Assembly (NCBI GenBank): GCA_002292365.1
Contig: DBBU01000036.1
Coordinates: forward strand, 5,991-69,990
DNA from: Flammeovirgaceae bacterium UBA976
GTDB taxonomy: Bacteria; Bacteroidota; Bacteroidia; Cytophagales; Cyclobacteriaceae
DNA: 64,000 bases
Reading direction: 5' to 3'
Positions 1 through 8,634 of this stretch are shown one piece after another. Made by a program: the position numbers and the translations under genes. Below the pieces are notes generated by a model. That model was given only the letters and a program-made list of their open reading frames with translations. It was not told where the DNA came from and did no database searches. The number at the start of each line of letters is the position of its first letter. The stretch's first letter is position 1.

Positions 1-701
1 GAAGAATTGCGGAGCCCGTAAATGGCGGATGGCAAGTAAATGAGTGGCTCAAGAAAGCCGTGATCTTGTATTTTCCTTTAATGAAAATGCAACTTATCGA
101 AGTGGGACCCTTTCAATTTCACGATAAAATAAAATTAAAATCGGGATATGATTTATTGGGAGTACGTGTCGTGCCGCATGCAGTAGCTAGATATGGATCA
201 TTCATTAGTAAAGGTTGTATTTTAATGCCTTCTTACGTCAATATTGGTGCCTATGTAGATGAGGGTACCATGGTAGATACCTGGGCGACAGTAGGAAGTT
301 GCGCCCAAATAGGTAAGAATGTTCACTTGAGTGGAGGGGTAGGTATTGGAGGGGTCTTAGAGCCTGTGCAAGCGGCTCCTGTTATCATTGAAGATGATGC
401 TTTTATTGGCTCTAGATGCATTGTAGTTGAAGGAATTAAGGTAGGTAAAGAGGCAGTACTTGGCGCCAATGTGGTTTTGACTGCCAGCTCTAAGATCATC
501 GATGTGACGGGGAGTGAGCCTGTGGAGCACAAGGGCTATGTACCTGAGCGGTCTGTGGTAATACCGGGGTCTTATACAAAACAATTCTCTGCAGGCGAAT
601 TTAATGTACCTTGCGCCATGATCATTGGACAAAGAAAGGCAAGTACAGACAAGAAAACATCGTTAAACGCAGCCTTGAGAGAAAATAACGTTGCTGTTTA
701 A
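1..701 (+). CDS. dapD: Tetrahydrodipicolinate N-succinyltransferase, 5' end cut by window
   Basis: Transfers a succinyl group from succinyl-CoA to tetrahydrodipicolinate in the diaminopimelate/lysine pathway; a cytoplasmic trimer. The reading frame is open from base 3, so the true start lies upstream of the window; about 232 residues are visible of roughly 270 usual for the family. The visible part begins with the DapD-type stretch AEPVNGGWQVNEW, and residues after it form the left-handed beta-helix of hexapeptide repeats (for example GTMVDTWATVGSCAQIG, then VIIEDDAFIGSRCIVVEGIKV-like turns). The GTG at 60 is internal and is not the start. Placement about 1.5 kb before lysA fits the same pathway. 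Product call is firm; only the N-terminus is unseen. Confidence 0.93.
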   Translation, partial: RIAEPVNGGWQVNEWLKKAVILYFPLMKMQLIEVGPFQFHDKIKLKSGYDLLGVRVVPHAVARYGSFISKGCILMPSYVNIGAYVDEGTMVDTWATVGSCAQIGKNVHLSGGVGIGGVLEPVQAAPVIIEDDAFIGSRCIVVEGIKVGKEAVLGANVVLTASSKIIDVTGSEPVEHKGYVPERSVVIPGSYTKQFSAGEFNVPCAMIIGQRKASTDKKTSLNAALRENNVAV

Positions 702-755
702 CTTAGCTTTGAAGGAGATATAGGCTTTTGATTGGGATGTTAATATTTATTTAGG

Positions 756-1553
756 TTGATTAGAATTCATATTATTCTTTTGTTTGGACTCATGGGTACT
801 TATAGTATCGCCCAGACAGCAATTCAAAAATTGTCATCTGAACATAATTTTATCTCAGGAGAGCAATTAAAATTCAATTTGAATTATGGTTGGTTTACAG
901 TAGGATTCGCTTCACTACAAGTGTTAGATACGATGGTTTATGATGAGGACTGTTATCAGGTAGAGGTATCAGGCCAAACGGCGGGTTTTCTGAGTTTATT
1001 TACCCGAGTGGATGATACTTGGGGGGCTTTCATAGAAAAGTCAGATTTACTGCCTTTGGCATCTTATTCAGACATAGAGGAGGGGAGGTATACTCGTCGA
1101 GATGAAGTTTATTTTGATAAAAAGGCACATCGAATTAAGGTAGATAAGGTTAGAAAAGAAAAGAAAAAATCTACTCTGTATTTTGGTTATGAGGGGGATA
1201 TGAATGATTTGATGAGTGGCTACTTGAAGTTGAGAAATATAGATTTCAATAAATTAAGGTCAGGTGATACCATAAAGTTCAAAGCCTTTTATGATGAGAT
1301 CTTTTATGATTTCGGTTTGATTTATAAGGGTAAGAAACTACTAAAATCTAAGGTTGGCAAACGAATGGCACATCAAGTGCAGCCCATTTTGCCTGACAAT
1401 GATATTTTTAGGGGAGAGTCCCCGATTACCGCTTGGATTTCTGCAGACAAAGATCAGCTGCCGCTTAAGATCGAAGCACAAATGTTTTTTGGACATGCCA
1501 CTTGCACCATAATAGATTATAAAAACATTAAATTTAGTAAAGATTATGAGTAA
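756..1553 (+). CDS. DUF3108 family exported protein
   Basis: A 265-residue protein with an N-terminal hydrophobic signal sequence ending near SIAQ (about residues 1-20), then a beta-rich DUF3108-type domain (GEQLKFNLNYGWFTVGFASL early, followed by VDDTWGAFIEKSDLLPL). The family is periplasmic or outer-membrane associated and its biochemical role is not known to me. The frame has a stop at 741-743, so the start lies between 744 and the signal peptide; TTG at 756 is the only ordinary start codon that keeps the full signal peptide, and the next ATG (codon 13) would cut it. It sits between dapD and a TPR lipoprotein, all on the same strand, probably co-transcribed. Function is unassigned. Confidence 0.8.
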   Translation: MIRIHIILLFGLMGTYSIAQTAIQKLSSEHNFISGEQLKFNLNYGWFTVGFASLQVLDTMVYDEDCYQVEVSGQTAGFLSLFTRVDDTWGAFIEKSDLLPLASYSDIEEGRYTRRDEVYFDKKAHRIKVDKVRKEKKKSTLYFGYEGDMNDLMSGYLKLRNIDFNKLRSGDTIKFKAFYDEIFYDFGLIYKGKKLLKSKVGKRMAHQVQPILPDNDIFRGESPITAWISADKDQLPLKIEAQMFFGHATCTIIDYKNIKFSKDYE

Positions 1554-1584
1554 TCTTTAATATTTAACAAGTGAGACTTAAGAT

Positions 1585-2169
1585 ATGAAATATTTTAATT
1601 TTTTTCTGATATTCGCCGTTTGGAGTTGTGCAGGGCACACACAAGTTGCAGATGATTATTTTGAGCAAGGGGCCTATGATGAGGCGATTGTTTCTTATTC
1701 TAATTATTTGTCTGGACACGGACCTACTGTAGCTCTACTATATAATAGGGGTAGGAGTTTTGAGGAAATAGGCAAATATGAAAATGCCTTGAATGATTTT
1801 CAAAAAATACTAGAATTAGACAAGAAAAACATTAAAGCACAAACCAGTATAGCTAAGGTCAAATATGAGTCAGGAGATTTTGAGCAAGCTGTATTGGCAG
1901 CTCAAAAAGCCGTCAAGTGGGGCCCTGATTTTGCACAATCTCATTTCTGGCTTGCCAAAGGAGCACATCAAATGGGTTATTTCGACGATGCACTCAAGTC
2001 TTATGGAAATGCCATTAAGTTAAATCCTGATTACGGGGATGCCTTTTATTATCGTGGAGCTTTAAAAATCTCTTTGAGGAAGGTTGAATCGGCCTGTGAA
2101 GATTTTAGTCATGCAGAACGTCTCAATGTCGAGGGTTCATCTATTGCTAAGAAAAAATATTGCAGCTAA
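1585..2169 (+). CDS. TPR-repeat lipoprotein
   Basis: A 194-residue protein with a short signal peptide and a lipobox-like end (VWSC, cysteine at about residue 15), so probably lipid-anchored in the cell envelope. The remainder is made of tandem tetratricopeptide repeats, seen as recurring A..Y..A/G...L.P/D patterns such as YEDALNDFQKILELDKKN-like and YGNAIKLNPDYGDAFYYRG. TPR proteins act as scaffolds for protein assembly; no partner can be named from sequence. Its stop codon overlaps the start of lysA (TAATG at 2167-2171), which points to translational coupling. Confidence 0.8.
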   Translation: MKYFNFFLIFAVWSCAGHTQVADDYFEQGAYDEAIVSYSNYLSGHGPTVALLYNRGRSFEEIGKYENALNDFQKILELDKKNIKAQTSIAKVKYESGDFEQAVLAAQKAVKWGPDFAQSHFWLAKGAHQMGYFDDALKSYGNAIKLNPDYGDAFYYRGALKISLRKVESACEDFSHAERLNVEGSSIAKKKYCS

Positions 2170-3326
2170 TGTCAATTTATACTAATTCAGATCATTTTCG
2201 ATCTATTGAAACGCCATTTTATTATTATGATACAGACCTCCTTCAAAAGACCATCAAAACGGCTCAGAAAGGTTTAGGCAATGGACCCTACCAGATTCAT
2301 TATGCTTTCAAGGCAAATTCTAATCGACGTATTCTTAAGGAAGTGCTGAAGTTTGGGTTGGGGGCTGATTGTGTGAGTGGAAATGAGGTCAATAGAGCGG
2401 TTGAGATGGGTTTTGATCCTAGAAATATCTTATTTGCTGGAGTGGGTAAGACAGACAAAGAAATTAAATTAGGATTAGAACACGATATTTTCGCTTTTAA
2501 TGTTGAATCATTGCAAGAGTTGAAAGTATTGGATCAGTTATCTGGCGTTTCGGGTAAAAAAACTCGATATGCTTTGAGAATTAATCCAAATGTGGATGCA
2601 AATACCCATGAGTACATTACGACAGGCAAGCGTGACAACAAATTCGGAATCACTTTAGAAGAGCTCAACTTAGCCATTCCTTTGATAAAATCTTTGGAAC
2701 ATACCGAATTTATAGGCATTCATTTTCATATAGGTTCTCAAATAATGGATCTTTCAAGATTTAAAGAACTTGTAGATCGGTGCAATGAGGTCCAACGTTT
2801 GTTACTTGATCATTCATTTGAACTGCCTCATATCAATGTTGGAGGGGGTTTAGGCATCGATTATGATCAGCCTGAGGCAAATTCCATTGCTGATTTTAAG
2901 GGGTACTTTGACTGTTTTAAGAAGAATTTAGCCCTCTTGCCAAATCAAACCTTGCATTTTGAATTGGGTAGATCTTTGGTCGCTCAATGTGGCTCTTTGA
3001 TTGCTCGTGTCTTGTATATTAAACCGGCTGAGCGGACCAGTTTTATGGTTCTTGATGCAGGTATGACTGAATTGATCAGACCGGCCTTATATCGCTCCTT
3101 TCATTTTATTGAAAATCTCTCTTCACAAGAAGGGTCGGTTGTTTATGATGTTGTTGGACCCATATGTGAAACGTCAGATGCTTTTGCGAGGGACCTTTCA
3201 TTGCCAGAAACTAAAAGGGGGGATATGCTTGCCATTCGTTCGGCAGGTGCTTATGGAGAAGTCATGGCAAGTCAATACAATTTGCGTGAAGTAGTCCCAA
3301 GTATTTTTAGTGACGATTTTAAGTGA
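2169..3326 (+). CDS. lysA: Diaminopimelate decarboxylase
   Basis: Catalyses the last step of lysine synthesis, decarboxylating meso-diaminopimelate with pyridoxal phosphate. From ATG 2169 the protein has 385 residues, a normal length. The PLP lysine is in HYAFKANSN (about K48), the phosphate-binding glycine loop is GGGLGIDY, and the dimer-interface catalytic motif GPICETSDAF and the SAGAYGEVMAS segment are present. An upstream TTG at 2160 is in frame, but ATG 2169 overlaps the stop of the TPR gene and is the better start. The 3' end overlaps the convergent antiporter gene by 8 bp, so neither gene has a separate terminator region. It forms a pathway neighbourhood with dapD. Confidence 0.95.
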   Translation: MSIYTNSDHFRSIETPFYYYDTDLLQKTIKTAQKGLGNGPYQIHYAFKANSNRRILKEVLKFGLGADCVSGNEVNRAVEMGFDPRNILFAGVGKTDKEIKLGLEHDIFAFNVESLQELKVLDQLSGVSGKKTRYALRINPNVDANTHEYITTGKRDNKFGITLEELNLAIPLIKSLEHTEFIGIHFHIGSQIMDLSRFKELVDRCNEVQRLLLDHSFELPHINVGGGLGIDYDQPEANSIADFKGYFDCFKKNLALLPNQTLHFELGRSLVAQCGSLIARVLYIKPAERTSFMVLDAGMTELIRPALYRSFHFIENLSSQEGSVVYDVVGPICETSDAFARDLSLPETKRGDMLAIRSAGAYGEVMASQYNLREVVPSIFSDDFK

Positions 3327-4734
3327 ATAAAAAGCCTGCAATAAGGTATAAAAGCCCTGCTAAGCCCCCTGTGAAGAGAGCATAGGGCAATTGTGTTTTG
3401 ATGTGATCAATATGATTGCTTTTCGTAGCTACCGAAGCTATGAGCGTCGTATCAGATATAGGAGAACAATGGTCTCCAAAAACACCTCCACCTAAAACTG
3501 CGGCTAAGCTTAAATAGGGATGCAATCCCATGGTTTCAATTAAAGGCACGACGATGCTGATCATGATGGCAAAAGTACCCCAAGAGGTACCTGTTGAAAA
3601 GGCAACGAAACAACTTGTGATGAAAAGAACAAAGGGAGCCATACCTGGTGAAAGCCAGTAGGAGGTGACTTGAGCGACATAGATTCCTGTTCCCAATTCT
3701 TTACATAAGGCTCCTAAGGCAAAGGCCAGCACCATTAAGATTGCCATAACTAGCATGTCATTCATGCCTTTTATGGATTCACTAAAAAAGTTTGCTAGTG
3801 TGATTTTTTTTTGTACTCCCATCAAAAGCGCCGCTGTAAACAAAGCAAATACGATAGCATAAGTAACCGCACTGCTTCCTGAGCCATTGCCAATACTGCT
3901 CCAGATAGCAGCACTCAAGTCACCTGTAAAAGGATCTTTCCAACCTGTGTAAACCAAAAAGAAAGGCATGGAAAGAACCATTGCAGCTAGTGGCCAAATC
4001 ATTAAATGGGGATTGCCCGATGGAATAACAGCTTTTTCTTCCTTTATGTCCTCTTTGATATGTTGTTCAAATGCTCGCATGGGGCCATAGGATTTTCCTG
4101 TATACGCCAAATAGAATAAGAAGAATAAGGTAAGAATAGGATAAAAGTTGAAAGGAATAGAATACACAAGCATCTTGAATGGATCTAAATGTTCATAAGC
4201 CATTAGTAAGCCCATGATATAGGCACCCCACGCATTGAGTGGAAATAAGATACATGCCGGCGCCGAACTACTATCCGCCAAATAGGCCAATTTTTCTTTG
4301 GCCAAATTATATTTATCGAAAAGGGGTTTGAATGCCGTACCCACCGCTAAAATTGAAATATTTGATTCAATAAATATTAGAAATCCAGTAAGACCTGCAG
4401 CCAGTTGAATATTCCTTTTGGGGTTTTTAGTTTGTTCTAGCTTGTTTTGAATGAGGCCGATAAATCCATCTACGCCCCCTGAGAATTTGATCAATTGAAT
4501 CAAGGCCCCAATCAAAAGCGTAAATACGACGGTACGCGTATTCCCTTGACTGCGAAAGACATCAATGATGGCTTCAATTGTAGCAATAAGTCCAAAAAAA
4601 AGATTGCCTTCACTGATGATGATCCAGCCAATGGTAATACCCAGTAGAAGGGAAAAAATTACTTGCTTGGTTCTTATCGCCAAAAATATGGCTAGAATGG
4701 GTGGAATTAAAGATAAAAATCCGTAGTCGGTCAT
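3319..4734 (-). CDS. NhaC-type Na+/H+ antiporter family protein
   Basis: A 471-residue polytopic inner-membrane protein made almost wholly of hydrophobic segments. It resembles the NhaC/YuiF-type antiporter superfamily: an N-terminal half with LLIGALIQLIKFSGGV and FIESNISILAVG, and a C-terminal half with FVAFSTGTSWGTFAIM and GGGVFGDHCSPISDTT, a motif typical of this group. Likely exchanges Na+ for protons, although some relatives carry organic acids or amino acids, so the substrate is not certain. It is the downstream gene of a two-gene unit: the DUF4136 gene's stop overlaps its start by 4 bp (4731-4734). Its 3' end overlaps lysA convergently. Confidence 0.88.
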   Translation of the reverse strand: MTDYGFLSLIPPILAIFLAIRTKQVIFSLLLGITIGWIIISEGNLFFGLIATIEAIIDVFRSQGNTRTVVFTLLIGALIQLIKFSGGVDGFIGLIQNKLEQTKNPKRNIQLAAGLTGFLIFIESNISILAVGTAFKPLFDKYNLAKEKLAYLADSSSAPACILFPLNAWGAYIMGLLMAYEHLDPFKMLVYSIPFNFYPILTLFFLFYLAYTGKSYGPMRAFEQHIKEDIKEEKAVIPSGNPHLMIWPLAAMVLSMPFFLVYTGWKDPFTGDLSAAIWSSIGNGSGSSAVTYAIVFALFTAALLMGVQKKITLANFFSESIKGMNDMLVMAILMVLAFALGALCKELGTGIYVAQVTSYWLSPGMAPFVLFITSCFVAFSTGTSWGTFAIMISIVVPLIETMGLHPYLSLAAVLGGGVFGDHCSPISDTTLIASVATKSNHIDHIKTQLPYALFTGGLAGLLYLIAGFLFT

Positions 4735-5282
4735 TTGATTTTTAATTGCTCGTCTGGAATTGGATTACCTGCTCGGTATAAATAGGTATTAAAAAGATGG
4801 ATTACTATTTTTTTCAATGGGTCTTTTTCTTTTCTTTTTTTCATCGTCTGATTGGCATCGATACTTGATTGCCATATCAACTTTTTGGTATTGTTATCTA
4901 CTAATTCAATCAGTATGGCTCCTACAATTTCATTATTGATTTTGGGGTAATATATCATATTAAAATTCCCTTGGTTTGTATTATTGGATTTTTCAGAACC
5001 ATAGATAATTTCAAATCTTAGGATTACATCGGGATTGTTTGCATCTATTACGTAGCCTCTTCGGCTCATTTCATCAATAATAAAGGGTTCAATGCGGTTA
5101 TTTACCTCATCTGATTCAATAGCACTGAGATGATCAGATTTAGAATTCAAAACAAAGAAACTTTGGTAATTGGCGAAATCTGCCTTTACATTTTGATATT
5201 GTATAACCCTAGGGGTACAAGAGCCAAAAAAAAATCCAATTATGAGTAAGCGAAAATATATATTCACGAAGATAGAAAGCAT
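4731..5282 (-). CDS. DUF4136 domain lipoprotein
   Basis: From ATG at 5282 the protein has 183 residues: a hydrophobic signal ending in a lipobox (GFFFGSC), then a DUF4136-type domain (DFANYQSFFVLN, ..RIEPFIIDEMSRRGYVIDANNPDVILRF, ..GAILIELVDNNTKKLIWQSSIDA). DUF4136 proteins are envelope lipoproteins of unknown function, common in Bacteroidota. An in-frame ATG at 5336 would add 18 polar residues before the signal peptide and is unlikely to be the start. The 3' end overlaps the antiporter start by 4 bp, so the pair is probably translated together. Nothing links it biochemically to the antiporter. Confidence 0.8.
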   Translation of the reverse strand: MLSIFVNIYFRLLIIGFFFGSCTPRVIQYQNVKADFANYQSFFVLNSKSDHLSAIESDEVNNRIEPFIIDEMSRRGYVIDANNPDVILRFEIIYGSEKSNNTNQGNFNMIYYPKINNEIVGAILIELVDNNTKKLIWQSSIDANQTMKKRKEKDPLKKIVIHLFNTYLYRAGNPIPDEQLKIK

Positions 5283-5359
5283 TATTTGTCCGAGGATTTT
5301 TTTTAGTTGTTGAAAGGTTTCATTGTTTAAAAACAATGGTGGTGCTCATTATTATTTTC

Positions 5360-6379
5360 TTATTTATTTAAGGTCGTTTCTCTCAAGATTATTTTGGTGG
5401 GTAGAGTAATACACTTCGGCTCTATAAATATATCTTTAGAATGAATTTCTTCCAATAATAACTCGGTAGCTTTTCTCCCCATTTCATTTCCATTTTGCCT
5501 AATAGTGGTCAGTCTAGGTGAGATAAAAGAAGAAAATTGCCAATCAGAATAACCGACGATGGCCACCTCTTGGGGTACGGATATATGGGCTGCTTGTAGA
5601 GCTTGTAAAGCCCCTACCGCAGCGATGTCATTGACAGCAAATATTCCGTCAAATTTCATGCCTTTTTTCAGGGTATTTTGGATGATTTTGTAGTTCTCTT
5701 GAGCATCTCCATCACCACAGCGTAATATTTTTTCTTTATTAAAAGGAATACCTAAATCCTGATGAGCTTGAATAAAACCACGTGTACGCTGCTCGCTCAA
5801 CATCAGTCCTTCTGGACCCGAGAGATGGATTAAATTTATTTTTCCAGATTCAATTAAATGTTTGGTTGCATTGTAGCCACCTTCAAAATCGTTTGAAAGG
5901 ATTTTACTGGCATCAATAGGTACATCACGATCAAAAAACACAATAGGTATACCTTTGTCTTGAATCGCGATAAAATGATCGTAGACAGAGGTGTTTCTAG
6001 ACACACAGGCCAAGATACCATCGACCCTGTGATTGAATAGTGCTTTGGTATCGAGTATTTCACGATCAATATTTTCATTGGATTGGCAAATGATAATATT
6101 ATAACCATTGGAATAAGCTATGTCTTCGATGCCACTGATGACTGTGGAAAAGAAAAAATGCACCAGCTCTGGTAAAATCACGCCAATCGTGTTGGTCTTG
6201 CTGTGTCTTAAACTTAGGGCTAGGGCATTGGGTTCATAATTAAGTTCTTTCGCTAATTTTTGTACGCGAGCTGTGGTTACGGCACTGATTTCAGGATTGC
6301 CTTTAAGGGCGCGTGAAACCGTACTGGTCGCAATGTTCAATTCTCGAGCTAAATCTTTTAAGGTTACGGCTTGTTTCAT
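5360..6379 (-). CDS. LacI-family transcriptional regulator
   Basis: A 339-residue regulator. The first 30 residues are a canonical LacI helix-turn-helix (VTLKDLARELNIATSTVSRA) with the hinge helix after it, followed by a periplasmic-binding-protein-like effector domain (TIGVILPELVHFFFSTVISG, then VDGILACVS and FDGIFAVNDIAAVGALQAL). It is divergent from a secreted GH13 amylase 294 bp away, and a near-palindromic 12-bp site lies in the shared promoter region, so it most likely controls that amylase and itself in response to a maltodextrin- or glucose-type sugar. The ligand is inferred from context. It could also act on the sus locus 14 kb away, where related CG-centred sites occur. Confidence 0.92.
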   Translation of the reverse strand: MKQAVTLKDLARELNIATSTVSRALKGNPEISAVTTARVQKLAKELNYEPNALALSLRHSKTNTIGVILPELVHFFFSTVISGIEDIAYSNGYNIIICQSNENIDREILDTKALFNHRVDGILACVSRNTSVYDHFIAIQDKGIPIVFFDRDVPIDASKILSNDFEGGYNATKHLIESGKINLIHLSGPEGLMLSEQRTRGFIQAHQDLGIPFNKEKILRCGDGDAQENYKIIQNTLKKGMKFDGIFAVNDIAAVGALQALQAAHISVPQEVAIVGYSDWQFSSFISPRLTTIRQNGNEMGRKATELLLEEIHSKDIFIEPKCITLPTKIILRETTLNK

Positions 6380-6551
6380 TAAGATTTATTGCCACATGGT
6401 TTAGACATTTGACACTTAATATACTATTTTAAAAATATAACTCCAAAAAAATAAGAGATATCAAACATATGTAATACTGGAGAAATTTAAAAGAACTGAT
6501 TTCTATCAAAAAACAACCTTTTAACCAGTCCATCCCGAAATGTATAATAAT

Positions 6552-6563
6552 GCAATCGATTAC
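6552..6563. promoter_or_regulatory. Candidate LacI-family operator (GCAATCGATTAC)
   Basis: A 12-bp near-perfect palindrome centred on CG (GCAATC/GATTAC, one mismatched pair) lies between the divergent LacI regulator and the amylase, about 110 bp upstream of the amylase ATG. LacI-family operators are typically short palindromes with a central CG. The rest of the 293-bp intergenic region (6380-6672) is AT-rich with no other strong repeat that I can see. Binding is inferred, not shown. Confidence 0.5.
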
Positions 6564-6672
6564 GATAATAAATTTGAAAAAATAGGATTATAAATGCATT
6601 AATTTATTCTAAATTTAAATGATTAAGGGTTTGAATCCCTAACTATTATTCTAAATTATCCAATTTATTTAT

Positions 6673-8535
6673 ATGACTTATTTACGAAGTATTTTGCTTC
6701 TTATTGTTTTTGCTTTATCTACCGTAATGAGCAGTGCTCAAGATCTGAGTAAGGTTGAACCTCCTTTTTGGTGGGCAGGGATGACCAATCAACATCTTCA
6801 GTTGATGATTTACGGGACAAATATTGCGGAGTCAAGTCCACAAATTGATTATCCAGGCGTGTCTTTAACTAAAACCACTAGGGTTAAGAATTCAAACTAT
6901 TTATTCATAGACCTTCAATTGACTGAGGATGTAGTACCGGGTGCTTTTGAAATTGAATTTAGGAGAGGTAAAAAGATCGTGCAATCCTATACTTATGAAT
7001 TAAGGGGGAGAAGAGAAAATTCAGCCCTTCGACAAGGATTTAATTCAAGCGACGTATTGTATCTCATTACCCCCGATCGCTTTGCCAACGGCAATCCATC
7101 CAATGATGAAATGCCTAAATTAAAAGAAAAATTAAATCGTGGCCTCAAGGGTGGACGTCATGGTGGAGATGTCAAGGGAATGGTGGATCATCTGGACTAT
7201 ATTGATGAAATGGGATTTACGGCAATTTGGCTCAATCCAATTTTGGAAAATAATATGGCACATTATTCTTATCATGGCTATTCAACTACTGATTTTTATA
7301 AGGTAGATCTACGTTATGGAGACAATGAAGAATTTAGGGCATTTTCCCAGCAAGCAAAGGAGAAAGGTGTGGGAATCATCATGGATATGATCATCAATCA
7401 TTCGGGTTTGCAACATTGGTGGATGAAGGATTTTCCTATGGATGATTGGGTAAATTATCAAGAAGAGTTTAAAAACGGAGCTTATCATATTACAACACAT
7501 ACCAAACCCGTTGTACAAGACCCCCATAAATCTAATATTGATTTGAAAGAATTTGTGGATGGATGGTTTGTTCCTACTATGCCGGATTTAAATCAGCGGA
7601 ATCAATACATGGCTACTTATTTACTCCAAAATGCCATTTGGTGGATTGAATATGCTGATTTGATGGGTATCAGGATGGATACGTATCCCTATCCCGATAT
7701 GGACTACTTACAAGAATGGTCTTGTGGTGTATTGAATGAGTATCCTAACTTTAATGTAGTGGGGGAAGAGTGGAATACGCAGCCCGCTATTGTCGCTCAT
7801 TGGCAAAAAGGTAAGGAAAATGCTACGGGTCATGTTTCCTGCCTACCTAGTGTCATGGACTTTCCTTTGCAAGCAGCCTTCATCAAATCTTTAAACGAAA
7901 ATGAAGAGAGAAATATGTGGAGAGAGGCCTATGCCATGCTGGCTTTGGATTTCATATACCCAGATCCAGACAATCTGGTTGTATTTCCAGATAATCACGA
8001 TATGAGTCGATTTTTCACACAAGTCAATGAAAATTTTGATTTGTTTAAATTAGGGATTGCCTATTATGCTACCATCAGGGGTATTCCACAGTTTTATTAT
8101 GGGACAGAAATTTTAATGAGTAATCCAGGAAGTGAAGATCATGGATTGATTCGATCAGATTTCCCAGGAGGCTGGGAAGGAGATCAGGTCAATGGATTCA
8201 CGGGTGCTGGCTTGACGGCTCAGCAGTTGGAGGCCCAACAGTATATGAAGAAAATATTGAATTGGAGAAAAGGGAGCGAGGCGGTTCATAAAGGTGAATT
8301 GATGCATTATAATCCAAAAGAAGGAGTTTATGTATTTTTCAGATTTACGGAAAAAGATAAGGTCATGATTATTTTGAACAAAAATAAAACGGCCAAAGGT
8401 CTAGAGTTTTCTAGGTTTGGCGAGATGATCCAAGCGGATGATCAAGGCGTAGATATTATTTCAAATCAAATAGTAGATTTTTCAAGAGCGCTTCAATTGG
8501 ATCCTTTATCTGCTATGATTATTGAGTTAAATTGA
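6673..8535 (+). CDS. Secreted GH13 alpha-amylase / cyclomaltodextrinase-like enzyme
   Basis: A 620-residue glycoside hydrolase family 13 enzyme that should cleave alpha-1,4-glucans or cyclodextrins. It has a signal peptide (residues 1-22, ending SSAQ), an N-terminal beta-sandwich (about 25-115) as in cyclomaltodextrinase/neopullulanase and SusA-like enzymes, and a (beta/alpha)8 barrel starting near LYLITPDRFANGN. Catalytic motifs are visible: DMIINH (about 238-243), GIRMDTYPYPD with the nucleophile near D336, VVGEEW with the acid/base near E365, and FPDNHD with D443. A C-terminal beta-domain follows, up to 620. Export places it in the periplasm or outside. The divergent LacI gene is its probable regulator. 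Confidence 0.9.
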   Translation: MTYLRSILLLIVFALSTVMSSAQDLSKVEPPFWWAGMTNQHLQLMIYGTNIAESSPQIDYPGVSLTKTTRVKNSNYLFIDLQLTEDVVPGAFEIEFRRGKKIVQSYTYELRGRRENSALRQGFNSSDVLYLITPDRFANGNPSNDEMPKLKEKLNRGLKGGRHGGDVKGMVDHLDYIDEMGFTAIWLNPILENNMAHYSYHGYSTTDFYKVDLRYGDNEEFRAFSQQAKEKGVGIIMDMIINHSGLQHWWMKDFPMDDWVNYQEEFKNGAYHITTHTKPVVQDPHKSNIDLKEFVDGWFVPTMPDLNQRNQYMATYLLQNAIWWIEYADLMGIRMDTYPYPDMDYLQEWSCGVLNEYPNFNVVGEEWNTQPAIVAHWQKGKENATGHVSCLPSVMDFPLQAAFIKSLNENEERNMWREAYAMLALDFIYPDPDNLVVFPDNHDMSRFFTQVNENFDLFKLGIAYYATIRGIPQFYYGTEILMSNPGSEDHGLIRSDFPGGWEGDQVNGFTGAGLTAQQLEAQQYMKKILNWRKGSEAVHKGELMHYNPKEGVYVFFRFTEKDKVMIILNKNKTAKGLEFSRFGEMIQADDQGVDIISNQIVDFSRALQLDPLSAMIIELN

Positions 8536-8634
8536 CCAATACTCCCATTTGTTTATCATTAAGTATTTTTTGAGTTGATTAAACCGGCTTAAATTTTATA
8601 ATCCTTGTAGGAATTTGTAATTTTGAGTGCTGTA

